Source of the DNA: Pseudoalteromonas prydzensis
GTDB lineage: Bacteria > Pseudomonadota > Gammaproteobacteria > Enterobacterales > Alteromonadaceae
NCBI RefSeq assembly: GCF_011050055.1
Contig: NZ_DRGM01000086.1
Location: 1 to 35,360 of the forward strand
DNA length: 35,360 bases
Direction of reading: 5' to 3'
The notes under the pieces are model-generated. The model was given only the letters and a program-made list of their open reading frames with translations. It searched no databases and was not told the origin of the DNA. Below are positions 1 to 7,688 of this stretch, in pieces (the stretch's first letter is position 1; every line of letters starts with the position of its first letter). A program made the position numbers and the translations under genes.

Positions 1-5
1 ATGTA

Positions 6-1004
6 TTATGACTGCTCATTGACGTGCAAACAGGCCGCAGCACCAATAAGTGGAATATTATCTTGTGTGACGAGCGTCACAGGTATTTGGCTCACATATT
101 GCGACATGATCCCTTTAGCACTAAAACGCTCAACAAAACGACCCGCAAGTAAACGAGCTTGCATACGCGGTAAAATACCGCCACCAATATACATGCCACC
201 AAGCGCACCAAATGCAAGTGCGAGATCCCCTGCTACACTCCCTATCCAATCACAAAATTGGTTTAAGGTCGCATCACAAAGATCACATTCACCACTATTT
301 GCTAGTTCGCTAATTTGCGCAGCCGTTAAATTTTTAGCTTCAACACCTTTTACAGCAGCCATTGCTTGATATAAATGAGCAATACCTGGCCCTGAAAACA
401 CCGTTTCTACCGATACATGCGGTAACTGCTTACGTAACTGAGTGATCAATTGAGCATCGAGTTCATTTACTGCTGCAAGCGTGATATGCCCAGCTTCGCA
501 ACTCAACACAGCACTTGCTTGAGTTGTACGTACTAAACAAGCAGCACCAAAACCGGTGCCGGGGCCCATTACAGCAATATTCGCATCAGTATCGGCTTGT
601 CCGGCTTTAACTGCAATGTTTTGTTGTGGATCTAAATACGGCGCTGCATAAGCAAATGCAGCAAAATCGTTGATCACTTCAAGTTGCGCTAAATCAAATT
701 CAGCTTTTACTTGTGCCACGCTAAAGTGCCAACCTAAATTAGTCAAATGTACTTGGCCAGCTTTTATTGGTCCCGCTACGGCTAAACACGCGCGACGAGG
801 TTGAATATGGCTAACTTGCGACAAATAATGCGTCAGCGCCCCTTCCAACGAGCCAAAATTGGCGCTTGGAAAGGTAATATTATGCTCAATAACAAATTGT
901 TTTTTTTCTAAGTTAAAGGCAGTAATTAAAGCAAAACGGGCATTAGTGCCGCCGATGTCGGCCACTAAGATAGGAGCGAATTCTGAATTTGGCTTGGAGT
1001 TCAT
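6..1004 (-). CDS. glk: Glucokinase (Glk-type, ROK-independent hexokinase family)
   Basis: Phosphorylates glucose with ATP in the cytoplasm, feeding glycolysis. The N-terminal phosphate-1 motif ILVADIGGTNARFAL, the ADP-binding region MGPGTGFGAACL and the glucose-binding FAAFAY/NDFAAF stretch are those of bacterial Glk (PF02685). From the chosen ATG at 1004 the protein is 332 aa, close to the usual 320-330. An in-frame ATG at 1112 would add 36 residues with no family resemblance; the 1004 start has an AGAGAA ribosome-binding sequence just upstream and puts the kinase motif at the N-terminus. It diverges from a LacI-family regulator and sits at the edge of the window, so its downstream neighbours are unknown. 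A LacI-type operator overlaps its likely promoter, so sugar control is expected. It supplies the last step for glucose released by the alpha-glucan enzymes elsewhere in this window. Confidence 0.93.
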   Translation of the reverse strand: MNSKPNSEFAPILVADIGGTNARFALITAFNLEKKQFVIEHNITFPSANFGSLEGALTHYLSQVSHIQPRRACLAVAGPIKAGQVHLTNLGWHFSVAQVKAEFDLAQLEVINDFAAFAYAAPYLDPQQNIAVKAGQADTDANIAVMGPGTGFGAACLVRTTQASAVLSCEAGHITLAAVNELDAQLITQLRKQLPHVSVETVFSGPGIAHLYQAMAAVKGVEAKNLTAAQISELANSGECDLCDATLNQFCDWIGSVAGDLALAFGALGGMYIGGGILPRMQARLLAGRFVERFSAKGIMSQYVSQIPVTLVTQDNIPLIGAAACLHVNEQS

Positions 1005-1134
1005 CGTGTTTTCTCTTTTGTCTAAGCGGTTTAGATACTTAGCTATAACCGAGCTTATTATTGTAATTTCAATGGTCTTGCCATCGCCATGAGATAAACT
1101 TTGAGCTATCACCCCAAAGCAGTTACTCTAGTAT

Positions 1135-1164
1135 AAAAAAATGCTGCCCAACTAAATGAGCAGC
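1135..1164 (-). terminator. Intrinsic terminator in the glk leader (possible attenuator)
   Basis: Read on the minus strand, an 8-bp stem (GCTGCTCA with TGGGCAGC, one G-U pair) closes a six-base loop and is followed after one base by seven Ts (1135-1141). It lies about 130 bp upstream of the glk start and downstream of the predicted glk promoter at 1201-1230. No minus-strand gene precedes it, so its only obvious incoming transcript is the glk mRNA itself. It is either an attenuator or a sign that glk has a second promoter nearer the gene. Confidence 0.65.
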
Positions 1165-1168
1165 CAAT

Positions 1169-1196
1169 ACGTTTTGACAACAAAATGATAAAACGT
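1169..1196 (-). other. Inverted repeat at the 5' end of the glk leader
   Basis: ACGTTTT (1169-1175) and AAAACGT (1190-1196) form a 7-bp inverted repeat just where the glk transcript would begin and immediately before the terminator at 1135-1164. Two tandem hairpins in a leader suit an attenuation device, but the first is A/T-rich and could be chance. Confidence 0.3.
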
Positions 1197-1200
1197 CGAC

Positions 1201-1230
1201 ATTATGACACCGGTGTCAGGGTTGGATCAA
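1201..1230 (-). promoter_or_regulatory. Predicted sigma-70 promoter of glk
   Basis: On the minus strand TTGATC (1225-1230) and CATAAT (1201-1206) are separated by 18 bp, a good match to -35 and -10 elements, with a start point expected near 1194. The LacI-type operator at 1205-1218 fills part of the spacer and touches the -10, a classical repressing position. Confidence 0.5.
1205..1218. promoter_or_regulatory. LacI-family operator TGACACCGGTGTCA
   Basis: A perfect 14-bp palindrome with a central CG, the usual form of LacI/GalR operators. It lies between divergent glk and the LacI-family gene at 1334, overlapping the predicted glk promoter. The most likely ligand is the neighbouring regulator, giving autoregulation plus control of glk. 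Confidence 0.75.
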
Positions 1231-1333
1231 TAAAAATTTTAGATTACTGATAAATAGCTTGTAAAAATCAACAAATAAACGAGAATGGCACGAGTTATTT
1301 GCACTTTATTTACTTAAAGCAATTAGGTTGTGT

Positions 1334-2353
1334 ATGAAAGGTAAAGCTACATCGTTTGACATTGCCCACTATGCAGGGGTATCGCAGTCTACTGTTTCGC
1401 GCGCTTTGCGTAACAGTCCATTGGTTAATGAAGAAACCCGCAAGCGTGTTTTTGAGGTAGCCAAACAACTTAATTATAAAGTTGATAAAAACGCCAGTAA
1501 CTTACGGACTCAACAAAGTAGTACATTGGCTTTGTTATTGTTTGAAGATCCAACAGCCGATGAATCACAAATAAACCCATTCTTTTTGGCCATGCTTGGT
1601 AGTATTACCCGTGCATGTGCTGCACAAGGTTATGATCTGCTTGTATCTTTTCAATCAACTAGTGCCGATTGGCAAGCCGATTACGAAGACAGTCATCGCG
1701 CCGATGGCATTATATTACTTGGTTACGGTGATTATGTAGATTATCAAGCGAAATTTAGCAGCTTAATTGAGCAAAACACCAAATTTGTGTGTTGGGGAGC
1801 AAGTGTAGATAACCGCCCTGATCTGACCGTAAGTTGTGATAACTACGGTGGCGGCAAACTTGCGGCAGCACATTTATTACGTGCCAATAGAAAAGACTGC
1901 GCCTTTATAGGTGATGCGTCAGAGCATAGCCCAGAGTTTTTTGCTCGCTATCAAGGATTTAAAGACGAATTTAATCAGCACGGCATTACCCTGAGTGAAC
2001 GTAAAATGGCCAACGCCATTTCCACCGAAGAATCGGGCTATCATGCCACTCGTTCATTAATTGCCAACAACATTCACTTTAATTCATTATTTGCCGCCAG
2101 TGACTTAATCGCCATTGGTGCTATACGGGCACTCAAAGAAGCCGGTATAAAAGTACCCGATGATGTTCATGTTGTGGGATTCGACAACATTGCCGTTGCC
2201 AGTTTTACTAACCCGCCACTGACCACAGTGCAACAAGATACCACCCTCGCAGGGCAAATGCTGGTTGATAATTTACTAAAATTGATCCGTGGTGAAGTAG
2301 TAGAAAACACCCTACTGCCGCCGTCGTTGATCATTCGCGGTTCAAGTGTGTAA
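1334..2353 (+). CDS. LacI/GalR-family transcriptional regulator
   Basis: A 339-aa one-component regulator. The N-terminal helix-turn-helix (about residues 5-50) has the typical pattern DIAHYAGVSQSTVSRALRN, followed by a hinge and a periplasmic-binding-protein-like effector domain with the usual endings VVGFDNIAVASF and PPLTTVQQD. The ATG at 1334 is preferred over the in-frame TTG at 1328, because TTAGG at 1323-1327 is spaced 6 nt from it. It diverges from glk and a perfect LacI operator (1205-1218) lies between them, so it probably controls glk and itself. The sugar ligand cannot be read from sequence. The operators at the alpha-glucan genes have a different core, so this is not obviously the maltose regulator. 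Confidence 0.9.
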   Translation: MKGKATSFDIAHYAGVSQSTVSRALRNSPLVNEETRKRVFEVAKQLNYKVDKNASNLRTQQSSTLALLLFEDPTADESQINPFFLAMLGSITRACAAQGYDLLVSFQSTSADWQADYEDSHRADGIILLGYGDYVDYQAKFSSLIEQNTKFVCWGASVDNRPDLTVSCDNYGGGKLAAAHLLRANRKDCAFIGDASEHSPEFFARYQGFKDEFNQHGITLSERKMANAISTEESGYHATRSLIANNIHFNSLFAASDLIAIGAIRALKEAGIKVPDDVHVVGFDNIAVASFTNPPLTTVQQDTTLAGQMLVDNLLKLIRGEVVENTLLPPSLIIRGSSV

Positions 2354-2435
2354 GCGCACCTTAATTAAATTGTAATTATTGTAAGCTATACGTTAAACTC
2401 CTCCCGTTATAGTAATATTAAGTGGTGAGTTAAAA

Positions 2436-3071
2436 ATGAAGTGGTTGTTATTTTGGTTTGTTTCTTTTGCTGGTTTTGCTAACACCACCATTGAGCCGTT
2501 ATCATTTCAAGATGATGCATTAGCACAATGCATTAAAGAAACGGCAGCCGAAAAGCAATGGCATACTATTGAGCAATTTACTGACTTAAAATGCCATGGT
2601 ATGGCCATAAAACACGCACAAGAATTAGCGCAATTTGTAAACTTACAGTCGCTTTCTTTATATAACAATCAGCTCACTGATTTAGATTTAACGTCTTTGA
2701 GCAAACTCACCTTGCTAAATTTAGCCAATAACCAACTCACTCAATTACAAATTCATTCATTAGCTAAGCTAGAAAAGCTTTATCTATTTAAAAATAACCT
2801 CACTACGCTCGACATGACCGGCTTATCTGCTTTACACACTGTAAGAATGATGCAAAATAAACTAACCAAGTTAGATATTTCCCCGTTAACGCAGTTAAAA
2901 ATGGGCTATTTTTTTGATAATCAATTAACGGATCTACAGATCACTGGCTTAAATGAGTTAGAGTTTCTTGATGTACGACAAAACCCCATGTCCGACGAAT
3001 TATATGATTTCTATGATCAACAAGCTGGCGTTGTGATAAGTCATGATGGCAATGCCGATGATTGGAAATAA
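2436..3071 (+). CDS. Secreted leucine-rich-repeat protein
   Basis: A 211-aa protein with a Sec signal peptide (about residues 1-16, ending GFA) and about six leucine-rich repeats of roughly 21 residues between residues 65 and 190, of the form LxxLxLxxNxLTxLDL. Before the repeats is a small cap with two cysteines (QCIKET and LKCHG), a cap often seen on exported LRR proteins of marine gammaproteobacteria; the cysteines could form a disulfide in the periplasm or outside. It is probably a protein-interaction scaffold; no enzymatic motif is seen. It is alone on the plus strand and ends at a bidirectional terminator. Confidence 0.8.
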   Translation: MKWLLFWFVSFAGFANTTIEPLSFQDDALAQCIKETAAEKQWHTIEQFTDLKCHGMAIKHAQELAQFVNLQSLSLYNNQLTDLDLTSLSKLTLLNLANNQLTQLQIHSLAKLEKLYLFKNNLTTLDMTGLSALHTVRMMQNKLTKLDISPLTQLKMGYFFDNQLTDLQITGLNELEFLDVRQNPMSDELYDFYDQQAGVVISHDGNADDWK

Positions 3072-3079
3072 ACACCAAT

Positions 3080-3114
3080 AGAGCAAACCCAACTAAACTG
3101 AGTTTGCTCGTTTT
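3080..3114. terminator. Bidirectional intrinsic terminator
   Basis: GAGCAAAC (3081-3088) and GTTTGCTC (3102-3109) make an 8-bp stem with a 13-base loop, followed by GTTTTAAATT on the plus strand. It sits between two convergent genes, the LRR gene (ends 3071) and the porin gene (ends 3118), and can serve both. Confidence 0.75.
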
Positions 3115-3117
3115 AAA

Positions 3118-4374
3118 TTAAAAATTATAAGCAGCCGACACTTCCCATGTCGATATGTCAGCGTTATTCATTCCAGTATCATTAATGACATTATAGTCAG
3201 CCTGCTCTCTAGCTCTGTAATATGCTGCTATCAGCTTAAACTCCCACTTGCGAGAGTAACGCCATGCCAATTCTAAATCTAACTCATCACCTAACTTTTG
3301 CCTAGTCACTAAGGATTCAAAACTGTGGGCAACAATTTTCCAACGAATTTTTGCCTTGCGTCCAGCATAAGCAACATAAATATCACGCATGCCGCCAAGT
3401 TCATCGTAACGACTAAAAACATCTGCCCAGCCTAAAAATTTATGATTAGTCCCTAAACTTGTTTGAAACCCAACGCCATCATCATCGCCTAAATATTCAT
3501 AGCCTACATCAATACGGTGGCTTTGATATTGCAAACCTAATTCAGTTAATAAGTACCATGTTTGGTAGTTAACAGGGTTATTGGCAGCCTCTTTTTGCCA
3601 GGCTAATTCAACCGTATAGTTATATTTAAACTGGTTAGGTTTTAGCGCACCTTCAAAGTGCACACCAAGCGTGTCAGACGAAAACTGCGAAGCTGAATGA
3701 TTATCCAATAAATAAGCAAAGCTACTGACTTTTAAATTTGCATTGACCCGCTGACTAGCATTAAACAAATGGCTATGGTGCTGATGCTCCCCCAATTCGC
3801 TACTTGGTCGTATTGGGTTATCTTGATAACGGGGATCAGAGCGAGGAAGCTGTGTTCGGCTATCATCGCCATAAATACGCTGCACTTTGTCCACATAACT
3901 ATAACTAAATTGCCAACCAAATCCGTTTTGGTAAGCGAGTGCTGCAGCATCAAAGGTTTGCTCATTTTGCCAGTACGCTGCGCTACCAATATGACGTTCA
4001 TTATCAAAGCTAATGGCTTGACGCCCTAACTTAGCCGACCAATTAGCAGCAAATTGCCAATTTAGGTTAAATTGATTCAGCTCACCGCCTGGGGGATCGG
4101 GAATCGGGGCATGATCGTTAAACTGTGCGATAGAATTATAGCTGTCCGTGTCTAGTGCCCAAACATGATCATACTGAGCAAAAAATGTCAGCGCGTCAGT
4201 TGCTTTTAAACTTGCTTCAAGACGAGCCAGTAAGGTCGTCGCACTGGCATTTTTTAAGGATTGATCATTCACTTGCTGATGACGAGCGCGAAAGCTTGCG
4301 TCATAATCAAAGGTATCTGCAGCCGCTGTTCCTGTCATCATGGTTGTAGCAATAACCATTAATAAACGGCTCAT
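3118..4374 (-). CDS. Alginate-export-like outer-membrane porin
   Basis: A 418-aa beta-barrel protein with a signal peptide (MSRLLMVIATTMM...TAAA, about residues 1-22). The body alternates amphipathic strands rich in W, Y and F, with the phrases LGRQAISFDNERHIGS and FDAAALAYQNGFGWQFSYSYVDKVQRIYGDD typical of the alginate_exp/OprD-like barrel family (PF13372), which form outer-membrane channels for small, often anionic, solutes. The ATG at 4374 overlaps the anti-sigma stop as ATGA, indicating translational coupling, and is preferred to an in-frame start at 4407 that lies before the signal peptide. It is the last gene of the six-gene sigma-factor operon. The family name does not prove alginate as substrate. 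Confidence 0.82.
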   Translation of the reverse strand: MSRLLMVIATTMMTGTAAADTFDYDASFRARHQQVNDQSLKNASATTLLARLEASLKATDALTFFAQYDHVWALDTDSYNSIAQFNDHAPIPDPPGGELNQFNLNWQFAANWSAKLGRQAISFDNERHIGSAAYWQNEQTFDAAALAYQNGFGWQFSYSYVDKVQRIYGDDSRTQLPRSDPRYQDNPIRPSSELGEHQHHSHLFNASQRVNANLKVSSFAYLLDNHSASQFSSDTLGVHFEGALKPNQFKYNYTVELAWQKEAANNPVNYQTWYLLTELGLQYQSHRIDVGYEYLGDDDGVGFQTSLGTNHKFLGWADVFSRYDELGGMRDIYVAYAGRKAKIRWKIVAHSFESLVTRQKLGDELDLELAWRYSRKWEFKLIAAYYRAREQADYNVINDTGMNNADISTWEVSAAYNF

Positions 4375-5111
4375 ACGTTTTCCTGCCAACTGGCCATTTG
4401 AATACATAACCCTTTAGATACTTGAGTGCCCATTGGCTCGCCGTAAGGCGATCCCCCTTTCTCTTCAAGAGTCAGTAATAGGTTTTCTGAATCTTTAATT
4501 AAACGCCATTCGGGCTCAGTAAGTGCTCGGTTAAATACATTTTTATTAATGGGAATAATACCTAAACTGCGTACTTGTTTATCGGTCTTTGAGGTTACCC
4601 ACAATTCTAAACTCATATCACTGGGCACCGTTGGTGTATTTAATAACTCAATCGCCAATGTTCGGCTCCCCCCATAGGTTGTCGCAACTAGCTGAGGCTG
4701 TTGATTTTTATCGTTCATAATGGCGATATAACTAAGTGGATCGGCTTGCTTACTTGGTTGCTGAAAAAAGAGTGTTACTGCTAACGCTAGCAGCGAAAAC
4801 GCACTCGCCGCTTGATAAAAACCAAGTCCAAACCAAGCCGTTAAAGTTTTTTTAGCGTATTGCGGCTGCAGCTGTAATTGCTGTTCAATAGCTTGCCAGG
4901 TATTTTTTTTCGGCATTAGCTCTGGCACATCATTATTTAACGGGGAAAACTTTGCTTCCCAGTAGTTTATGCGTTGATCTAATGCAGTGTGTTGCATTCT
5001 TAACCGGGTAATTCGTTTTCTCACCCGCATCGATTGAGTGCCTAATACATACTGGTGGGCAAGGTGTTCAATTAATTCAGCGTTATGGTAGCGCATTATT
5101 TTGCTAGACAT
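4371..5111 (-). CDS. RskA-like anti-sigma factor
   Basis: A 246-aa membrane protein predicted to hold the ECF sigma factor encoded just upstream. The cytoplasmic N-terminal part contains AHQYVLGT...RVRKRITRL and INYWEAKFSPL, the zinc-less anti-sigma domain pattern of RskA. A single transmembrane helix follows (about residues 98-116, AASAFSLLALAVTLFF). The periplasmic C-terminal domain has SLELWVTSKTDKQVRSLGIIP, as in RskA_C (PF10099). The start at 5111 is chosen because GGTGAGG lies 8 nt upstream; it overlaps the sigma gene by 16 bp. A later ATG at 5096 (TAATG with the sigma stop) is possible. The downstream porin start overlaps its stop. Confidence 0.88.
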   Translation of the reverse strand: MSSKIMRYHNAELIEHLAHQYVLGTQSMRVRKRITRLRMQHTALDQRINYWEAKFSPLNNDVPELMPKKNTWQAIEQQLQLQPQYAKKTLTAWFGLGFYQAASAFSLLALAVTLFFQQPSKQADPLSYIAIMNDKNQQPQLVATTYGGSRTLAIELLNTPTVPSDMSLELWVTSKTDKQVRSLGIIPINKNVFNRALTEPEWRLIKDSENLLLTLEEKGGSPYGEPMGTQVSKGLCIQMASWQENV

Positions 5112-5644
5112 TGTTGTAACCTCACCAGACCACGTTTTAGCCAAGACTTCACTGTATTTAATGGTTTTTCCAGTTTGATAGCAATTTCATCACGACTAAA
5201 ACCATGATAATAAGCCATTAAAATACCTTGGCGTTGAAGCTTTTCTAGCTGCTTGAGGCAATCCTCTAATTGTTGGCCTATTTCACACAGTAACGTGGCA
5301 GATTGTTCGTTCGCAGCAATGTGCTCTTCGTAATTAAGCTCATCGGCAACGAGCTTTCCTTCAAGACGACGACTTTCGCTTCGCACTCTATCGTAACAGC
5401 GATAACGGACTATTGCTGCCATCCATGTAAAAGGCTCAGCTTTATCGCCTCTAAACTCACGGGCATTATGCCAAATTTGCACAAAGGCTTCTTGTAATAC
5501 TTCATTGGCGCTATCAGGATTATGTAAAATTCGATAAGCAATACTATTAAGTTTACTTGCCGTTTGCTCATATAAGTCTCTAAATGCCTGCTGATCATGT
5601 AACGCAATTTTAGCGAGCAGGTCAGCTAGATTGTCTTTATTCAT
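5096..5644 (-). CDS. ECF (group 4) RNA polymerase sigma factor, SigK-like
   Basis: A 182-aa sigma factor with only regions 2 and 4. Region 2 includes FRDLYEQTASKLNSIAYRIL and EVLQEAFVQIWHNA (residues about 20-65, core and -10 recognition); region 4 is the C-terminal helix-turn-helix ILMAYYHGFSRDEIAIKL...TVKSWLKRGLVRL. Pairing with an RskA-type anti-sigma places it in the SigK/ECF19-like class. It lies in mid-operon, 56 bp after the outer-membrane cytochrome-type gene, with its own candidate promoter in that gap. It probably directs transcription of the whole six-gene cluster in response to an envelope signal. Confidence 0.92.
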   Translation of the reverse strand: MNKDNLADLLAKIALHDQQAFRDLYEQTASKLNSIAYRILHNPDSANEVLQEAFVQIWHNAREFRGDKAEPFTWMAAIVRYRCYDRVRSESRRLEGKLVADELNYEEHIAANEQSATLLCEIGQQLEDCLKQLEKLQRQGILMAYYHGFSRDEIAIKLEKPLNTVKSWLKRGLVRLQQCLAK

Positions 5645-5656
5645 GCCATTTACCTT

Positions 5657-5693
5657 AGCCCCGTAAACTTAGATTATACCTAGATACGGGGCT
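5657..5693 (-). promoter_or_regulatory. Inverted repeat and candidate promoter before the sigma gene
   Basis: AGCCCCGTA (5657-5665) and TACGGGGCT (5685-5693) are perfect 9-bp arms around 19 bp. On the minus strand the loop contains TATAAT (5673-5678), and GCAAC (5694-5698) lies 15 bp upstream of it. This may be an internal promoter under operator control or an intercistronic hairpin; there is no T-tract for termination. Confidence 0.4.
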
Positions 5694-5700
5694 GTTGCGC

Positions 5701-6786
5701 CTAAAAATAAAAATGAGTTTGTAGAAATAATTTGTCGTTATTTCGTTGTTCAAACTGTGGAATACTCTCTGCAACTCGGATCCCAGCACGCAATTGCAGA
5801 TGCGATATTGGCGTATATTCAGTCACAAATGAAAAACGTGTTTCCTGATTTTCATCAATGTCTTTATTCGGGTCGTAATACTCCGATGTTAGCTTAAAGT
5901 TTAACCCTTGCCGCCATTGATAGTTGACTTCAAATAACCCGACTAGCTGGGTTCTATCTTGACCATTGCTTTGTTTAGTCAAAATCCAATCCCATTCAGC
6001 TAATAATGTAAAATCAGCAAAGGTGTAGGCGCCATACACATTGACTATTTTTTGCTGGGAGCTATCGCTATCATTCAGTACTAAAGTACTTCCCACCCGT
6101 GCATTAGCAAACTGATGTTCGCCTCGCACACCATATAAAAACTTATTATCATCGTTACTCACTGAGCTAGTACCATTTGAGATAAACAGATTTACTGTGC
6201 TTTGCGTGTAGTCTAGCCCGAGTTCAATACTATTATCACTACTGTCGAAATTGAATCCCGTTGCTTGTCTAACATAAGCCGAATCGTCTTCAAGGCGAAT
6301 ATCAAACGGCGTATACATTTTACCCATTTTAATATAGTGATTATTACTAAACTTATACATGGCAAAAGCTTCACGGTTTACCGCCGCACCCGGTGCTATT
6401 TGTTGATCTAAATAAAAAGTAACCCCTAACTCTTTTGCATTAAGTGCTAAATACAGCTGTGCTGAGTCGATTCTAAATGACGCATTTTCACTGTTAACCT
6501 TATTTTCGTCTTTACTGTATTCAAGGTTACTGCGAAAGTTACCACCTAATTGTAAGTAATCGTTTATTTTCCCTACATCTGCGCTGGTTAGTTTAAGCGG
6601 CTCAACTGGTAGCATGGCATGACCATATAAATTACCAAAACTCGTGCGTAAACCTCCCCCATTGGGATTTACATGGCAGGTGCCACATTTTAAATTATTC
6701 TTATAAGCAATATAAGGCTCCGCCATCACCTGAATATTAACGCTAAGTGCAATGACCAATAAAACGAGTTTAAAAATTTGCTGCAT
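5701..6786 (-). CDS. Outer-membrane beta-barrel protein with N-terminal c-type heme motif
   Basis: A 361-aa exported protein. A signal peptide (about residues 1-22, ending VMA) is followed at once by a CxxCH heme-binding motif (C34, C37, H38) in the setting KCGTCHVNPNGGGLRTSFGN. The rest (about residues 75-361) is a string of alternating beta-strands with porin character, ending in the aromatic QTHFYF expected for outer-membrane insertion by the Bam complex. A heme at the barrel's periplasmic mouth suggests electron transfer at the outer membrane. The gene overlaps the preceding cytochrome lipoprotein gene by 17 bp, with GGTGGAG 9 nt before its ATG. Whether heme is really attached is inference; the precise family name is not recognised. 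Confidence 0.78.
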   Translation of the reverse strand: MQQIFKLVLLVIALSVNIQVMAEPYIAYKNNLKCGTCHVNPNGGGLRTSFGNLYGHAMLPVEPLKLTSADVGKINDYLQLGGNFRSNLEYSKDENKVNSENASFRIDSAQLYLALNAKELGVTFYLDQQIAPGAAVNREAFAMYKFSNNHYIKMGKMYTPFDIRLEDDSAYVRQATGFNFDSSDNSIELGLDYTQSTVNLFISNGTSSVSNDDNKFLYGVRGEHQFANARVGSTLVLNDSDSSQQKIVNVYGAYTFADFTLLAEWDWILTKQSNGQDRTQLVGLFEVNYQWRQGLNFKLTSEYYDPNKDIDENQETRFSFVTEYTPISHLQLRAGIRVAESIPQFEQRNNDKLFLQTHFYF

Positions 6787-7642
6787 AAGTTAATGCTCCA
6801 CCAGGTTGACCATCTGAATTTCCATCTAACTGCTGCCCAAACGTCCCCATTACAGTACCTATTGAGTCTTGATTAAGCACTAAGGTTAGGCTGCTAATTT
6901 GCGCTTGTTTGCCGATACGGATCGTCAGCAAGCGGTTGTTTTGCCAAATAAGTTGATAAGGAATAGACAAAGCACGATCATCTTCCATCAGTAATATTTG
7001 CTCGGCAGGTAAGGTTGATTTGTCAACATCAACACTAAAGCTAATACTGATATCGACGCTATCGTTTGATTGTTGTTGGCTTAACTGAGTAATAAATAAA
7101 GGCGCACTGTTTTCCGCAATTAATGCCCCCTTATCAATCCATTCTCCAATTGCTGCTATATCGGCACTAGAGAGTCCGGGTTGGTTCAATGGCATACGAC
7201 TACCAGCTCTTGGATCGCCAAGTACTTTTAGGTAAATAAAGCTTGCTTCTTTATTACCCGGTGTAACACGCAAAAATTCTGAATTACCAACAGCCGTAAC
7301 ATTAATCAGATTTTTTGCCGTGTTATCTAATGTGTCAAATTGCAAACCAAAAGGTGCATTAGCCCCGACATGACACACTGAGCATATAGGTGTAAATATA
7401 TTTTCTTGTAAAGCAGCCAATGTTGCAGCCTTGTTTTCATCGCCCGGTGGTAATGGCTCTGTTGGCGGCGTACCTTCGTTAACTGGCGGTTGTTCATCAA
7501 CAACTGGGGGCTGCTGCTCTGTCACAGGTGGTTGGTCAACGATGGGCTGACCATTTTCATTTAATAAGCTACCATCACCAGCACCACAGCCATTGAGTAA
7601 CAGTAAAAGCAGCATTAAAAAAATGCAGTTAATTATTTTCAT
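6770..7642 (-). CDS. c-type cytochrome lipoprotein
   Basis: A 290-aa lipoprotein: a very hydrophobic signal ends in lipobox LNGC (lipidated C19), then a proline-rich spacer with repeated QPPV-type units (about residues 32-66). A cytochrome c-like domain follows with CSVCH (C87, C90, H91) and a possible distal methionine in GSRMPLNQPGLS, where the GxxMP phrase is typical of membrane-anchored monoheme cytochromes of the PSCyt type. The C-terminal 100 residues look like a beta domain (SVDVDKSTLPAEQILL...). The proline linker would let the heme domain reach away from the membrane. It is 46 bp downstream of the repeat lipoprotein gene and overlaps the barrel gene by 17 bp, so the three probably work together. 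Confidence 0.82.
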   Translation of the reverse strand: MKIINCIFLMLLLLLLNGCGAGDGSLLNENGQPIVDQPPVTEQQPPVVDEQPPVNEGTPPTEPLPPGDENKAATLAALQENIFTPICSVCHVGANAPFGLQFDTLDNTAKNLINVTAVGNSEFLRVTPGNKEASFIYLKVLGDPRAGSRMPLNQPGLSSADIAAIGEWIDKGALIAENSAPLFITQLSQQQSNDSVDISISFSVDVDKSTLPAEQILLMEDDRALSIPYQLIWQNNRLLTIRIGKQAQISSLTLVLNQDSIGTVMGTFGQQLDGNSDGQPGGALTYAANF

Positions 7643-7659
7643 TATTGATAACCCTATAA

Positions 7660-7680
7660 AAGCTGGACACTGTCCAGCTT
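7660..7680 (-). terminator. Intercistronic palindrome (possible leaky terminator)
   Basis: A 21-bp palindrome with 10-bp perfect arms (7660-7669 and 7671-7680) sits between the repeat lipoprotein gene and the cytochrome gene. On the minus strand the hairpin runs into TTTTATAGGG, so it may act as a partial terminator or mRNA stabiliser that makes more of the first lipoprotein than of the downstream proteins. Confidence 0.5.
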
Positions 7681-7688
7681 ATTGCTAC

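Noticed and set aside
1004..1112. Longer glucokinase with a 36-residue N-terminal extension
   Set aside because: The extension has no family resemblance, while the ATG at 1004 has a ribosome-binding sequence and places the phosphate motif normally.
1135..1196. Riboswitch before glk
   Set aside because: Two hairpins and a terminator are visible, but no conserved aptamer pattern is recognised, so only a possible attenuator is reported.
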